Shown here one piece after another: positions 1 through 6,089 of a DNA stretch of 6,450 bases (position 1 is its first letter; each line of letters begins with the position of its first letter). Location: the NCBI GenBank assembly GCA_019313025.1, contig JAFDCA010000493.1, positions 1 through 6,450 of the forward strand. The letters run 5' to 3'. A model generated the notes under the pieces. It worked only from the letters and a program-made list of their open reading frames with translations. It did no database searches and was not told where the DNA came from. The position numbers and the translations under genes were made by a program. This stretch comes from Deltaproteobacteria bacterium (GTDB lineage: Bacteria > Desulfobacterota > Desulfobacteria > Desulfobacterales > UBA11574).

Positions 1-180
1 AGAATATCGTTCAGTCGTTTGATTTTATGTTTTAATTTGAAATACTTCGAAGATGTTCTCTTTAACGCGCTCTAATTTGCTCAGACAGCTTCCCGACCTC
101 AACGAAATCATCCGGCGGCTTGCGGTAAATTGTGAACGTTATTCATTCAATCGGAACATATTTTTGGCAACTGCTATAAC
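1..180 (+). repeat. Left copy of a 180-bp long inverted repeat
   Basis: This segment matches the reverse complement of 6262-6441 over 180 bp with no gaps. I count 11 mismatches (about 94% identity), five of them clustered at 43-49. Identity stops abruptly after the sequence GCTATAAC on the inner side. On the outer side it may continue beyond the window edge. A 64-residue reading frame starts at 53 inside it, and the partner holds a frame sharing the first 43 residues. However, three of the four substitutions in the shared frame change the amino acid, and the C-termini diverge exactly where the DNA identity ends, so I do not call a gene. I recognise no transposon family, terminal inverted repeat or RNA fold. 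Positions 181-270, between this repeat and the regulatory region, are AT-rich and hold nothing I can identify. Confidence 0.9.
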
Positions 181-270
181 TTCAACCAATTGTAAAAATT
201 CGGTAACGTTTATTGTTTTTCTTCATAAGTTAGAATTTTCATGGTAGTGAGCGGTGGTGGGTAACAATTT

Positions 271-288
271 TGCCTTGCTATTAAGGCA
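271..288. other. Small perfect hairpin TGCCTT-N6-AAGGCA
   Basis: A 6-bp perfect inverted repeat with a 6-base loop lies 6 bp before the first candidate enhancer. On the minus strand it is followed by an AAAATTGTT stretch, so it could be a weak terminator for leftward transcription. It could equally be a protein-binding palindrome. Its arms do not resemble the TGGATA/TATCCA arms of the two sites that follow. Confidence 0.35.
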
Positions 289-293
289 TATGG

Positions 294-310
294 TGGATAT
301 TATTTATCCA
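294..310. promoter_or_regulatory. Candidate upstream activator site 1 (TGGATA-N5-TATCCA)
   Basis: This is a perfect 17-bp dyad with 6-bp arms and a 5-bp spacer (TTATT). The same arms and spacer length recur at 335-351. Dyads of this size, about 100-200 bp upstream of a -24/-12 promoter, are typical enhancer sites for NtrC-family activators. The centre, at 302, lies about 189 bp before the predicted transcription start near 491. The inferred ligand is the response regulator encoded at 2261-3628, whose C-terminus carries a Fis-type helix-turn-helix. Confidence 0.65.
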
Positions 311-334
311 TAGGATTGGGTAGCATCAACCCGG

Positions 335-351
335 TGGATATAAAGTATCCA
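335..351. promoter_or_regulatory. Candidate upstream activator site 2 (TGGATA-N5-TATCCA)
   Basis: This is the second perfect dyad with arms identical to those at 294-310 but a different spacer (TAAAG). Conservation of the arms and not the spacer is what a dimeric DNA-binding protein would impose. The two centres, 302 and 343, are 41 bp apart, close to four helical turns, so both sites face the same side of the DNA. This suits cooperative assembly of an activator oligomer. I found no third full site elsewhere in the window, only an isolated TATCCA half at 432-437. Confidence 0.65.
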
Positions 352-367
352 TTTCAAAATTAAATTC

Positions 368-409
368 CCCGCTGCTTGTCTAAGATCTTGTTTCTTGGAG
401 CAGAGCGGG
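368..409. promoter_or_regulatory. Imperfect hairpin with an IHF-like site, between enhancers and promoter
   Basis: CCCGCT (368-373) pairs with AGCGGG (404-409), and GCT (374-376) pairs with AGC (399-401) across a 2-base bulge. The loop contains the palindrome AAGATCTT (382-389). Positions 381-393 match the reverse complement of the IHF consensus WATCAANNNNTTR with one mismatch. A DNA-bending site between enhancers and a sigma54 promoter is common, so the placement makes sense, but the match alone is weak. It is not followed by a T run, so I do not call it a terminator. Confidence 0.3.
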
Positions 410-464
410 ATGAATTCAATTTTACGTTCGCTATCCAACCTTAGCCTTTTAACCTTGGCTTTTG

Positions 465-480
465 TGGCACTGGATTTGCT
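465..480 (+). promoter_or_regulatory. Sigma54 (-24/-12) promoter of the kinase-regulator operon
   Basis: The sequence TGGCAC-TGGAT-TTGCT matches the RpoN consensus TGGCACGRNNNTTGCW, except for T in place of G after TGGCAC. GG is at 466-467 and GC at 478-479, with the required 10 bp between them. The predicted transcription start is about 491. It lies downstream of two paired dyads and drives toward a gene pair encoding an NtrC-family activator with an intact GAFTGA loop, so autoregulation is likely. One oddity is that the predicted start leaves only about 4 nt before the ATG at 495 and would exclude the ribosome-binding site at 483-489. Confidence 0.7.
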
Positions 481-482
481 TC

Positions 483-489
483 AAGAGGA
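483..489 (+). promoter_or_regulatory. Ribosome-binding site supporting the kinase start at 495
   Basis: AAGAGGA lies 5 bases before ATG 495, which favours that codon over the TTG at 462 that would extend the frame by 11 residues through the sigma54 promoter. The site could only be in the mRNA if transcription begins upstream of the start predicted from the -24/-12 element. Confidence 0.55.
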
Positions 490-494
490 CTATC

Positions 495-2264
495 ATGACG
501 GGTAGAAATAAATATAATCGATTCTGGACCGGAGTGCCCCCCTGGTTATTTATTGGCGCGGTCGTGGTTTTATTCCCCATTTTCGCGTTTATGACCATAC
601 AGAACATAAATCGCCAGAATCAAAACAGCACACGCCTTTTGCTGGAAAAAGGTGCAGCATTGATCCGGTCGTTTGAGGCAGGGACACGAACGGGAATGGG
701 GATGAGCTGGAATGAGTTCCAGCTTCAGAAACTTCTTACCGAGACTGCCCAGCAGTCCGATATTCGATACCTTTTGGTCACGGATGTAAACGGAACCGTT
801 CTTGCCCATGATAATCCCAGATATATTGGTCAAAACCATGGAAGCACATTGAACCTTAAAAAGATTTCACACCTCAAAACGGTTCAGTGGCGAATTGTCC
901 GCAGCCCTGGCGGTAAAAAAATATTTGAGGTTTTTAGCAAGTTTTCACCGGTGGAAGGAGGACCGGACATGGGACCTGGCCACATGATGATGCACATGTG
1001 GTTTCAACGGGGGATGAATCAAAGAATAGACATCCCTCCTTCTAATCCGATTATTTTCGTGGGACTTGACATGACGTCAATCGAGGATGCCATTCGGACG
1101 GATACCCGACATGCCGTGATAATGGGCATTATCCTTCTTTTGGTCGGATTTGCCGGTATCATTCTGCTCTTTTTAGCCCAAAGTTATCGGGTTACAAGGA
1201 TGTCTCTGTCCCGAATAAAGGCTTTTTCAGACAATCTGGTGGCAAATATGCCCATCGGCCTTGTTGCACTCGATGACAACCAGAAAATAACCTCCTTGAA
1301 CAATGTGGCCGGATCTGTTTTAAAACTTTTGCCCACTGAAGTGATTGGAGAAAATGCTGAAAAAGTACTTCCGGCGGAGCTATGGCACCTGCTGAAAAAC
1401 CTGAATGTGGAAAAAGGTGTTGTGGAAAAGGAAATCGATTGTACCTTGCGGGACGGAGAGGTAATTCCCCTGGAGATCAGTGCCACGCTACTCAATGATG
1501 AGGACGGGATGTTTCTTGGATATGTGGTCCTGTTCAAGGATCTCAGTGAAGTTCGCTCTTTAAGAAAAGAAGTTGCAAGGAGTCAACGCCTGGCATCAGT
1601 GGGCAGACTGGCAGCAGGTGTTTCTCATGAAATCCGCAATCCTTTAAGCTCAATAAAGGGTTTTGCGACGTATTTCAAAGAAAGATATTCTGATGTGCCT
1701 GAAAATCAACAGATCTCAAACCTCATGATTCAAGAGGTTGACCGGTTAAACAGGGTTGTGGGTCAGCTTCATGAGTTTGCCAGGCCCATAACCGTTTCGA
1801 AAAAATCGATTCGAATTAATCCGTTTTTAAAGGATTCTATCAAACTGATTGAAAGGCAGGCATCGGAAGCAAACATAAGCATCAGAACCGACTTTGATTC
1901 GGAAATAGACGAGATTTTAGTTGATCCGGACCGAATCAACCAGGTTCTTCTTAATCTTTACCTAAATGCCATTGAATCCATGAATAATGGCGGAAGCCTG
2001 ACGGTGTCGCTTGTCAAAAATTCGAAAAAAAATGGAATAGACATCAACGTATCAGATACCGGAACAGGTATTACGGAAGACGATCTCTCACACATCTTTG
2101 ATCCCTATTTTACCACCAAGGCGTCCGGTACCGGTCTTGGATTGGCCATCGTTCATAATATTATGGAAGCTCATGGAGGAGAAATAACCATTGAGAGTCG
2201 CTTAGGGCAAGGAACAACCGTAACAATATTTTTTTCTTATGCAGAAACAAGAGATGAACAATGA
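495..2264 (+). CDS. Membrane sensor histidine kinase, ZraS/HydH-like, with Met/His-rich periplasmic segment
   Basis: A 589-residue sensor kinase that should autophosphorylate on His and pass phosphate to the regulator encoded immediately downstream. Domains: transmembrane helix 1 at about 16-35; periplasmic sensor at about 36-206; transmembrane helix 2 at about 207-229; cytoplasmic PAS-like domain at about 243-350; HisKA dimerisation domain with H378 in SHEIRNPL; and a HATPase domain with N box around N491, G1 DTGTGI (521-526), F box FDPYFTTK (535-542) and G2 GTGLGL (545-550). All catalytic motifs are intact. The periplasmic part contains a Met/His cluster at 159-174 (M159, H163, M164-M166, H167, M168, M174) that suggests metal sensing, though the ligand is unproven. 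The ATG at 495 is chosen for its Shine-Dalgarno sequence; TTG 462 and GTG 534 are alternatives. The stop overlaps the next gene's start (ATGA), implying translational coupling. Confidence 0.93.
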   Translation: MTGRNKYNRFWTGVPPWLFIGAVVVLFPIFAFMTIQNINRQNQNSTRLLLEKGAALIRSFEAGTRTGMGMSWNEFQLQKLLTETAQQSDIRYLLVTDVNGTVLAHDNPRYIGQNHGSTLNLKKISHLKTVQWRIVRSPGGKKIFEVFSKFSPVEGGPDMGPGHMMMHMWFQRGMNQRIDIPPSNPIIFVGLDMTSIEDAIRTDTRHAVIMGIILLLVGFAGIILLFLAQSYRVTRMSLSRIKAFSDNLVANMPIGLVALDDNQKITSLNNVAGSVLKLLPTEVIGENAEKVLPAELWHLLKNLNVEKGVVEKEIDCTLRDGEVIPLEISATLLNDEDGMFLGYVVLFKDLSEVRSLRKEVARSQRLASVGRLAAGVSHEIRNPLSSIKGFATYFKERYSDVPENQQISNLMIQEVDRLNRVVGQLHEFARPITVSKKSIRINPFLKDSIKLIERQASEANISIRTDFDSEIDEILVDPDRINQVLLNLYLNAIESMNNGGSLTVSLVKNSKKNGIDINVSDTGTGITEDDLSHIFDPYFTTKASGTGLGLAIVHNIMEAHGGEITIESRLGQGTTVTIFFSYAETRDEQ

Positions 2265-3628
2265 AAAATAGAAAGACCGTGTTGGTCGTTGATGATGATA
2301 ATGCCCATCGCACCATGCTAAGAACCCTTGTCGGAGGGTGGGGATATGATATTGTTGAGGCGGATGACGGATCAACCGCCATTGAAAAGGTTCAAGAACA
2401 GCCCTTTGATCTGGTTTTGATGGATGTCAGAATGCTGAAGGTTTCAGGGCTCGAAGCACTTGAGCGGATAAAAGGATTTAATCCCGCCATTCCGGTAACG
2501 ATTATGACGGCGTATTCTTCAGTTGAAACGGCTATTGAGGCTTTGAAGAAGGGTGCTTATGATTATCTCACAAAACCTCTCGATTTCGACAAGTTGCGGC
2601 TGACCATCGAAAGGGCGATGGAGCATACCCGGCTGAAAGAAGAAAATCGTCTTTTAAAGGAAAACCTTGGTAAACATTTTGATATGCAAAATATCATCGG
2701 TCGAAGTCCTGCCATGATAAGCCATTTGGAAACGGTGGCCCATGTAGCCCCGTCCGAAGCCACCGTGATGATTACTGGCGAGTCTGGAACAGGTAAAGAA
2801 TTGATTGCCGGAGTGATTCATCATAACAGCCCGAGAAAGGACGGTCCTTTTGTGAAAATCAATTGCGCCGCCATTACTGAAACACTTCTTGAATCAGAGC
2901 TTTTTGGACATGAAAAAGGGGCTTTTACAGGTGCCGACAGAAGAAAAGAAGGGCGTTTTTATCAGGCGAACAAGGGGAGTATTTTCCTTGACGAAGTGAG
3001 TGAAATGCCCTTAACCATGCAGGTTAAGCTTTTGCGTGTACTACAGGAAAGAGAGTTAACCCGTGTGGGCGGTGAAAAAGTCGTGCCTGTGGATGTCCGT
3101 GTCATCGCTGCAACAAACAAAGATCTTGTTGATCTGAAAAACAAAGGGCTGTTTCGGGAGGATCTGTATTATCGGTTGAACGTTGTCAGTCTTGAAATTC
3201 CGCCGCTTAGAGAGAGAAGAGACGACATCCCATTGCTTGCCCAGCATTTTTTAGGAATATTTGCCGACAAAAACAAAAAGGAAATAAAAGGATTTACGCC
3301 CAAAGCAATGGACCTGCTTATTCGCTATGATTGGCCCGGAAATGTTCGCGAGCTGATGAATGCAGTTGAAAGAGCGGTTGTACTGGTCCGTGCAGACTAC
3401 CTTGATGCTCAGGATTTTTCTATCTTGCAGCCTTTGTTACAACAACCAGCTCGTGCCCCATCTGATTTTGACAACACAGACAACAGACCCATTGAGGAGG
3501 TGGAAAAGTCTGCTATATTGCGCATGCTGGAATCTGTGGCCGGCAATAAAAGCGAGGCGGCAAGACGTCTGGGTATTACCAGAAAAACCCTTCACAAAAA
3601 GCTTAAAAAATATGGCGTGATGGATTAA
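2261..3628 (+). CDS. Sigma54-dependent NtrC-family response regulator, ZraR/HydG-like
   Basis: A 455-residue transcription activator, the presumed partner of the kinase it overlaps. The receiver domain (about 5-120) has acidic residues D11-D13, phosphoacceptor D55, T83 and K105. The AAA+ domain (about 145-370) has Walker A GESGTGKE (173-180), the sigma54-contact loop GAFTGA (220-225), Walker B IFLDE (241-245), sensor I ATN (284-286) and WPGNVREL (358-365). A Fis-type helix-turn-helix lies at about 410-452 (NKSEAARRLGITRKTLHKKL). Everything needed for phosphorylation-gated opening of sigma54 promoters is present and the length is normal. The paired dyads at 294-351 are its most likely binding sites, implying autoregulation. 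Which other genes it controls cannot be seen here: lolA and nadA show neither the dyads nor a -24/-12 element upstream. The specific ZraR name is by family resemblance. Confidence 0.95.
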   Translation: MKNRKTVLVVDDDNAHRTMLRTLVGGWGYDIVEADDGSTAIEKVQEQPFDLVLMDVRMLKVSGLEALERIKGFNPAIPVTIMTAYSSVETAIEALKKGAYDYLTKPLDFDKLRLTIERAMEHTRLKEENRLLKENLGKHFDMQNIIGRSPAMISHLETVAHVAPSEATVMITGESGTGKELIAGVIHHNSPRKDGPFVKINCAAITETLLESELFGHEKGAFTGADRRKEGRFYQANKGSIFLDEVSEMPLTMQVKLLRVLQERELTRVGGEKVVPVDVRVIAATNKDLVDLKNKGLFREDLYYRLNVVSLEIPPLRERRDDIPLLAQHFLGIFADKNKKEIKGFTPKAMDLLIRYDWPGNVRELMNAVERAVVLVRADYLDAQDFSILQPLLQQPARAPSDFDNTDNRPIEEVEKSAILRMLESVAGNKSEAARRLGITRKTLHKKLKKYGVMD

Positions 3629-3696
3629 CCTAACAAAAGGTGGCCCATTACCCTATATTTTATTCAAGGCGATATGAACCATGACAATGCATCGTA

Positions 3697-3768
3697 ACCC
3701 AATATTTTAGGATGTGTGAAATATTTGAATTCTGATAAATACCGTGCAATACATCCTAAATATTGGGT
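3697..3768. repeat. 72-bp inverted-repeat element
   Basis: ACCCAATATTTTAGGATGT (3697-3715) is the reverse complement of ACATCCTAAATATTGGGT (3751-3768) apart from one extra T. An inner TATTT/AAATA pairing within the loop would extend the stem. There is no T run after it, so it is not a classical intrinsic terminator, although it lies 68 bp past the regulator's stop and could still limit read-through or protect the mRNA end. It has the size and form of a small non-autonomous palindromic element. The rest of 3629-3934 contains no convincing gene; a 63-codon frame running across 3744-3935 overlaps the element and lacks recognisable protein features. Confidence 0.7.
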
Positions 3769-3875
3769 CACTGCGAAAAATGGTGATAGCTCATAAACAT
3801 ATCGCCTTTCATAAAACACATGGTGATGATTCTTCACTGCTAACGTCGGATAAAAATATTACCATGTTAAGAGCT

Positions 3876-3912
3876 TACATAAAAATATGTATGCGTAACT
3901 TAAGTATTAAGT
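3876..3912. promoter_or_regulatory. Two adjacent small palindromes upstream of lolA
   Basis: TACATA-N4-TATGTA (3876-3891) and ACTTAA-GTA-TTAAGT (3898-3912) are perfect 6-bp-arm dyads. They lie immediately before the lolA ribosome-binding site (GAGGAG, 3921-3926). Their position suits an operator or a 5'-UTR hairpin, but AT-rich DNA yields such dyads easily. I could not place a convincing sigma70 -35/-10 pair in this interval. Confidence 0.3.
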
Positions 3913-3934
3913 GGAAAAATGAGGAGATTCGTTG

Positions 3935-4642
3935 ATGCAATTTAAAAGAATTTTATTACTTCTTTTTATGGGTTTATTTTTTGATGGACAGACGGCATTG
4001 GCATCTAATTTGTCATCTAAAACAACATCTACCTTTGACGCGTCGCGTTTATCCCTGGATGAGGTTATTGAAAAGGTTGAGAAACATTATTCTGTGCCGG
4101 GCTTTTCCGCAAATTTCTCCCAAACTTCATCAATAAAGGCCATGGAAATAACAGATAGCGCATCCGGGAGAGCCTTTTTCAAACGTTCCGGTAAAATGAG
4201 ATGGGAATATGAAACACCTGACCGACAGATGATTATTACAGACGGCAAAATGCTGTGGGTATTTAGACCTGAAGATAATCAGGTAATGATTGGTAAAGCC
4301 CCTTCTTTTTTTAAAGACGGCAAAGGATTCAGTTTCCTTTCTGATATGGAGATGATACGACAAAAATTCAGTATGGTTATTGAAAAAGAGGCGGAAGAGA
4401 ATTTTTTTGTCCTCAAGCTCTTACCCAGAGAAAAAACCTATGATATTGTGGAAATCTACCTGTGGATTTCAAGCAAAACTTTTGAAGTTGTCAGGATTTT
4501 GACCTATAATTCATACGGTGATGAAACACGGATTGTCTTTAACAACATTCAACTTAAACAAAAGATCGATGATTCCTTGTTTGGTTTTGAAATCTTAGAG
4601 GGTATGGAGGTGTTGCATCTTGATGAACATCAAGACCAATGA
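3935..4642 (+). CDS. lolA: LolA, periplasmic outer-membrane lipoprotein carrier
   Basis: A 235-residue exported protein of the LolA family. It carries mature lipoproteins across the periplasm from the LolCDE transporter to the outer membrane, so the host has a Gram-negative envelope. A signal peptide spans about 1-23, with a hydrophobic core (ILLLLFMGLFF) and an ALA cleavage motif before S24. Family-typical segments follow: FSANFSQ (57-63), GRAFFKRSGKMRWEYETP (78-95), ITDGKMLWVF (101-110) and NQVMIGKAPSFF (115-126). I prefer ATG 3935, 8 bases after GAGGAG, over TTG 3932, which adds one residue. The C-terminus past about 225 is short, acidic and His-containing, and probably variable. It stands alone with no partner gene beside it. 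Assignment is by motif resemblance; the distinguishing alternative would be another LolA-like carrier such as the LolA paralogues of glycolipid or hopanoid systems. Confidence 0.88.
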   Translation: MQFKRILLLLFMGLFFDGQTALASNLSSKTTSTFDASRLSLDEVIEKVEKHYSVPGFSANFSQTSSIKAMEITDSASGRAFFKRSGKMRWEYETPDRQMIITDGKMLWVFRPEDNQVMIGKAPSFFKDGKGFSFLSDMEMIRQKFSMVIEKEAEENFFVLKLLPREKTYDIVEIYLWISSKTFEVVRILTYNSYGDETRIVFNNIQLKQKIDDSLFGFEILEGMEVLHLDEHQDQ

Positions 4643-4653
4643 GAAATATTATT

Positions 4654-4712
4654 AAATAGAAAATAGAAAAGAGAATAGAGGAAAGAGAACGGAGAAGAGA
4701 GGATAAAGGAAA
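4654..4712 (+). repeat. Purine-rich low-complexity tract
   Basis: Of 59 bases, 54 are A or G; the only pyrimidines are T4657, T4664, T4676, C4690 and T4704. Degenerate ATAGAAAA and GAGAA units recur through it. It begins about a dozen bases after the lolA stop. Possible roles are an mRNA 3'-end feature, triplex-prone DNA or simple slippage-derived sequence; nothing here separates these. Between this tract and 4883 I see no gene and no strong promoter. Confidence 0.7.
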
Positions 4713-4883
4713 CCAAGGATCAACACGAATTAAAATAATAATATTTATGTTTGTTTGCATCCGCTAGTGGTTATCTGTTTTATAATTCCTTTTTCCAATT
4801 TTCTAAAATGATCATTACCTGGTACTCACTCCGGGGCAGAGTCCTTCTGGGGCGGCGCCTGTGACAGGATATTAAGTAGATAC

Positions 4884-4901
4884 CCACGGGCTTACCCGTG
4901 G
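4884..4901. repeat. CCACGGG-CTTA-CCCGTGG hairpin (left flank of the large palindrome)
   Basis: A perfect 7-bp stem with a 4-base loop. A related hairpin lies at 5130-5149, and both are preceded by AC and read ACCCACGGGCT, so they align as direct copies around the central palindrome. It resembles REP-type extragenic hairpins, and no T run follows. Confidence 0.7.
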
Positions 4902-4918
4902 CACGTGTAAAATGAATT

Positions 4919-5104
4919 ATAACCGGTTTCAAAACCTTTAAGTGAAGTCCTTTTGACCATTTTGAGAAAAGTTTTTAGGGAAGCGAAGCGTAAAAATTGA
5001 AGCTGTCTGAGGGCGCAAGCCCGAGTTCTTCAATTTTAGCGAAGCAAGCTTAGAACTTATCAAAATGGTCAAGCCGACGAACGAAAGGTTTTGAAACCGG
5101 TTAT
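4919..5104. repeat. 186-bp multi-stem palindromic element upstream of nadA
   Basis: Nested inverted repeats share one centre. Stem 1 is a perfect 21 bp (4919-4939 with 5084-5104, ATAACCGGTTTC...). Stem 2 is a perfect 13 bp (4953-4965 with 5060-5072, TTGACCATTTTGA). Stem 3 is 10 bp (4993-5002 with 5028-5037, AAAATTGAAG). The apex is GGGC-GCAA-GCCC (5011-5022). Unpaired intervals separate the stems, so the arms are not simple copies. The element ends 80 bp before nadA. It could be a foldback or MITE-type mobile element, or a long structured RNA if it lies within a transcript. It does not look like the compact NAD+-type riboswitches described near nadA in other bacteria. A 97-codon minus-strand frame covering it is rejected as coding. 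Confidence 0.88.
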
Positions 5105-5129
5105 TGCAAAATTTAGCTTTGGCATTCAC

Positions 5130-5149
5130 CCACGGGCTCACGTCCGTGG
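5130..5149. repeat. CCACGG-N8-CCGTGG hairpin (right flank of the large palindrome)
   Basis: A 6-bp stem with an 8-base loop, related to the hairpin at 4884-4901 (shared ACCCACGGGCT followed by CCGTGG). Together the two hairpins bracket the 186-bp palindrome, 17 bp outside it on the left and 25 bp on the right. Short matching stretches (TAAAAT / TAAATTTT) lie between hairpin and palindrome on the two sides, suggesting that the flanks belong to the same composite element. Confidence 0.6.
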
Positions 5150-5184
5150 TCCTCTGCTGATTTCGATAGAATAGGAACTGAAGA

Positions 5185-6087
5185 ATGAAAGAAAAGATAA
5201 GAAGTTTGCTGAAAGAAAGAAACGCTATCATGCTTTCGCATAACTATCAGCCCCCGGAAATTCAGGATCTGGCAGACCTTTGCGGAGATTCTTTAGAGCT
5301 GAGTATCAAGGCGGCCCAGACCGATGCCGAAGTCATCGTTTTTTGCGGGGTTCATTTTATGGCGGAAACCGCTTCGATATTGTCCCCGAAAAAGAAAGTG
5401 CTCCTTCCCCGTGAAGATGCCGGATGTTTAATGGCCGATATGATTGAGCCAGAAGGCCTTCAGGTCATGATTGATAAGCTTCCGGCAATGCCGGTTGTCA
5501 CGTATGTCAACTCAACTGCAGCGGTCAAGGCACTTTCCACCATTTGCTGTACATCGGCCAACGCCATTGATGTTGTTAACAGCCTGGATGCCGACGAGGT
5601 GCTCATGACACCCGACCGGAATCTCGCCCTTTACACCGCCTCGAAAACCAAGAAGAGGGTACACATCTGGGATGGATATTGCCCCACCCATGATCGGCTC
5701 AAACCTTTAGATGTGCATAGTGCCAAAAAGGAATATCCGGATGCTGTTTTCATGGCCCATCCTGAATGCCGGCCGGAAGTCCTTGAACTGGCAGATGTTA
5801 TTCGGAGCACTTCGGGCATGATCCGTTATGCAAAAGAGTCTAAACGTTCCTCTTTTATCGTCGGTACAGAGATCTGGTTGATTTATCCCTTGAAAAAAGC
5901 CAATCCTGATAAAATGTTTTATCCCGCCTCAACCAAGATGTTGTGCAAAAACATGAAAAAAATCTCCCTTGAAGATGTTGCCAGGAGTCTCGAATTTATG
6001 GAAGGAGAAGTCAAGGTGCCCGAGGAAATACGGAAGCCCGCATTTAAGGCGGTTCAACGGATGGTTGACTTGTCTCTTTCAAAGTAA
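5185..6087 (+). CDS. nadA: NadA, quinolinate synthase
   Basis: A 300-residue [4Fe-4S] enzyme of de novo NAD synthesis that condenses iminoaspartate (from NadB or aspartate dehydrogenase) with dihydroxyacetone phosphate to give quinolinate in the cytosol. Three-fold pseudo-symmetric family motifs are visible: SHNYQ (18-22), CGDSLELS (33-40), FCGVHFMAETASILSP (53-68), YVNSTAAVKA (107-116), CCTSANA (121-127), HPEC (192-195) and FIVGTE (224-229). The expected cluster ligands are C81 (AGCLMAD), C166 (GYCPTHD) and C254 (MLCKNMKK), matching the short NadA type rather than the longer E. coli form with its CxxCxxC motif. W231, in GTEIWL, occupies a place where I would expect glycine. The start is supported by AGGA at 5173-5176, 8 bases upstream. 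nadB and nadC are not in the window. The gene is a single transcription unit between two repeat elements; a MITE-like element begins 3 bases after its stop. Confidence 0.96.
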   Translation: MKEKIRSLLKERNAIMLSHNYQPPEIQDLADLCGDSLELSIKAAQTDAEVIVFCGVHFMAETASILSPKKKVLLPREDAGCLMADMIEPEGLQVMIDKLPAMPVVTYVNSTAAVKALSTICCTSANAIDVVNSLDADEVLMTPDRNLALYTASKTKKRVHIWDGYCPTHDRLKPLDVHSAKKEYPDAVFMAHPECRPEVLELADVIRSTSGMIRYAKESKRSSFIVGTEIWLIYPLKKANPDKMFYPASTKMLCKNMKKISLEDVARSLEFMEGEVKVPEEIRKPAFKAVQRMVDLSLSK

Positions 6088-6089
6088 AG

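Noticed and set aside
53..247. Small ORF of 64 codons in the left 180-bp repeat, with a paralogous frame on the minus strand at 6135-6389
   Set aside because: Three of four substitutions in the shared frame are non-synonymous, the C-termini diverge exactly at the repeat boundary, the right frame runs on into the MITE-like element, and the ribosome-binding site is poor. The similarity is explained by the DNA repeat.
3744..3935. 63-codon plus-strand ORF upstream of lolA
   Set aside because: It starts inside the 72-bp inverted repeat, contains the small dyads, has no protein features, and ends exactly at the lolA start region by chance of frame.
3999..4014. Sigma54-like TGGCAT-N5-TTGTC inside lolA
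   Set aside because: It lacks the invariant -12 GC, lies within the signal-peptide coding region and has no gene start suitably downstream.
4755..4786. Possible sigma70 promoter: TTGCAT and a perfect TATAAT at 4781-4786
   Set aside because: The spacer is 20 bp rather than about 17, and it lies 400 bp before nadA behind the large palindrome. AT-rich spacer DNA makes the -10 match unremarkable.
4900..4915. TGGCAC box next to the left CCACGG hairpin, as a second sigma54 promoter for nadA
   Set aside because: There is no TTGC at the -12 position, and the box is part of the hairpin flank.
4919..5184. Riboswitch controlling nadA
   Set aside because: The structure is a very long symmetric foldback and not a recognisable metabolite-binding fold. 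Repeat-element origin is the simpler reading.
4938..5231. Minus-strand 97-codon ORF across the large palindrome
   Set aside because: It is built from palindromic DNA, overlaps the nadA start in the opposite direction and has no recognisable domain.
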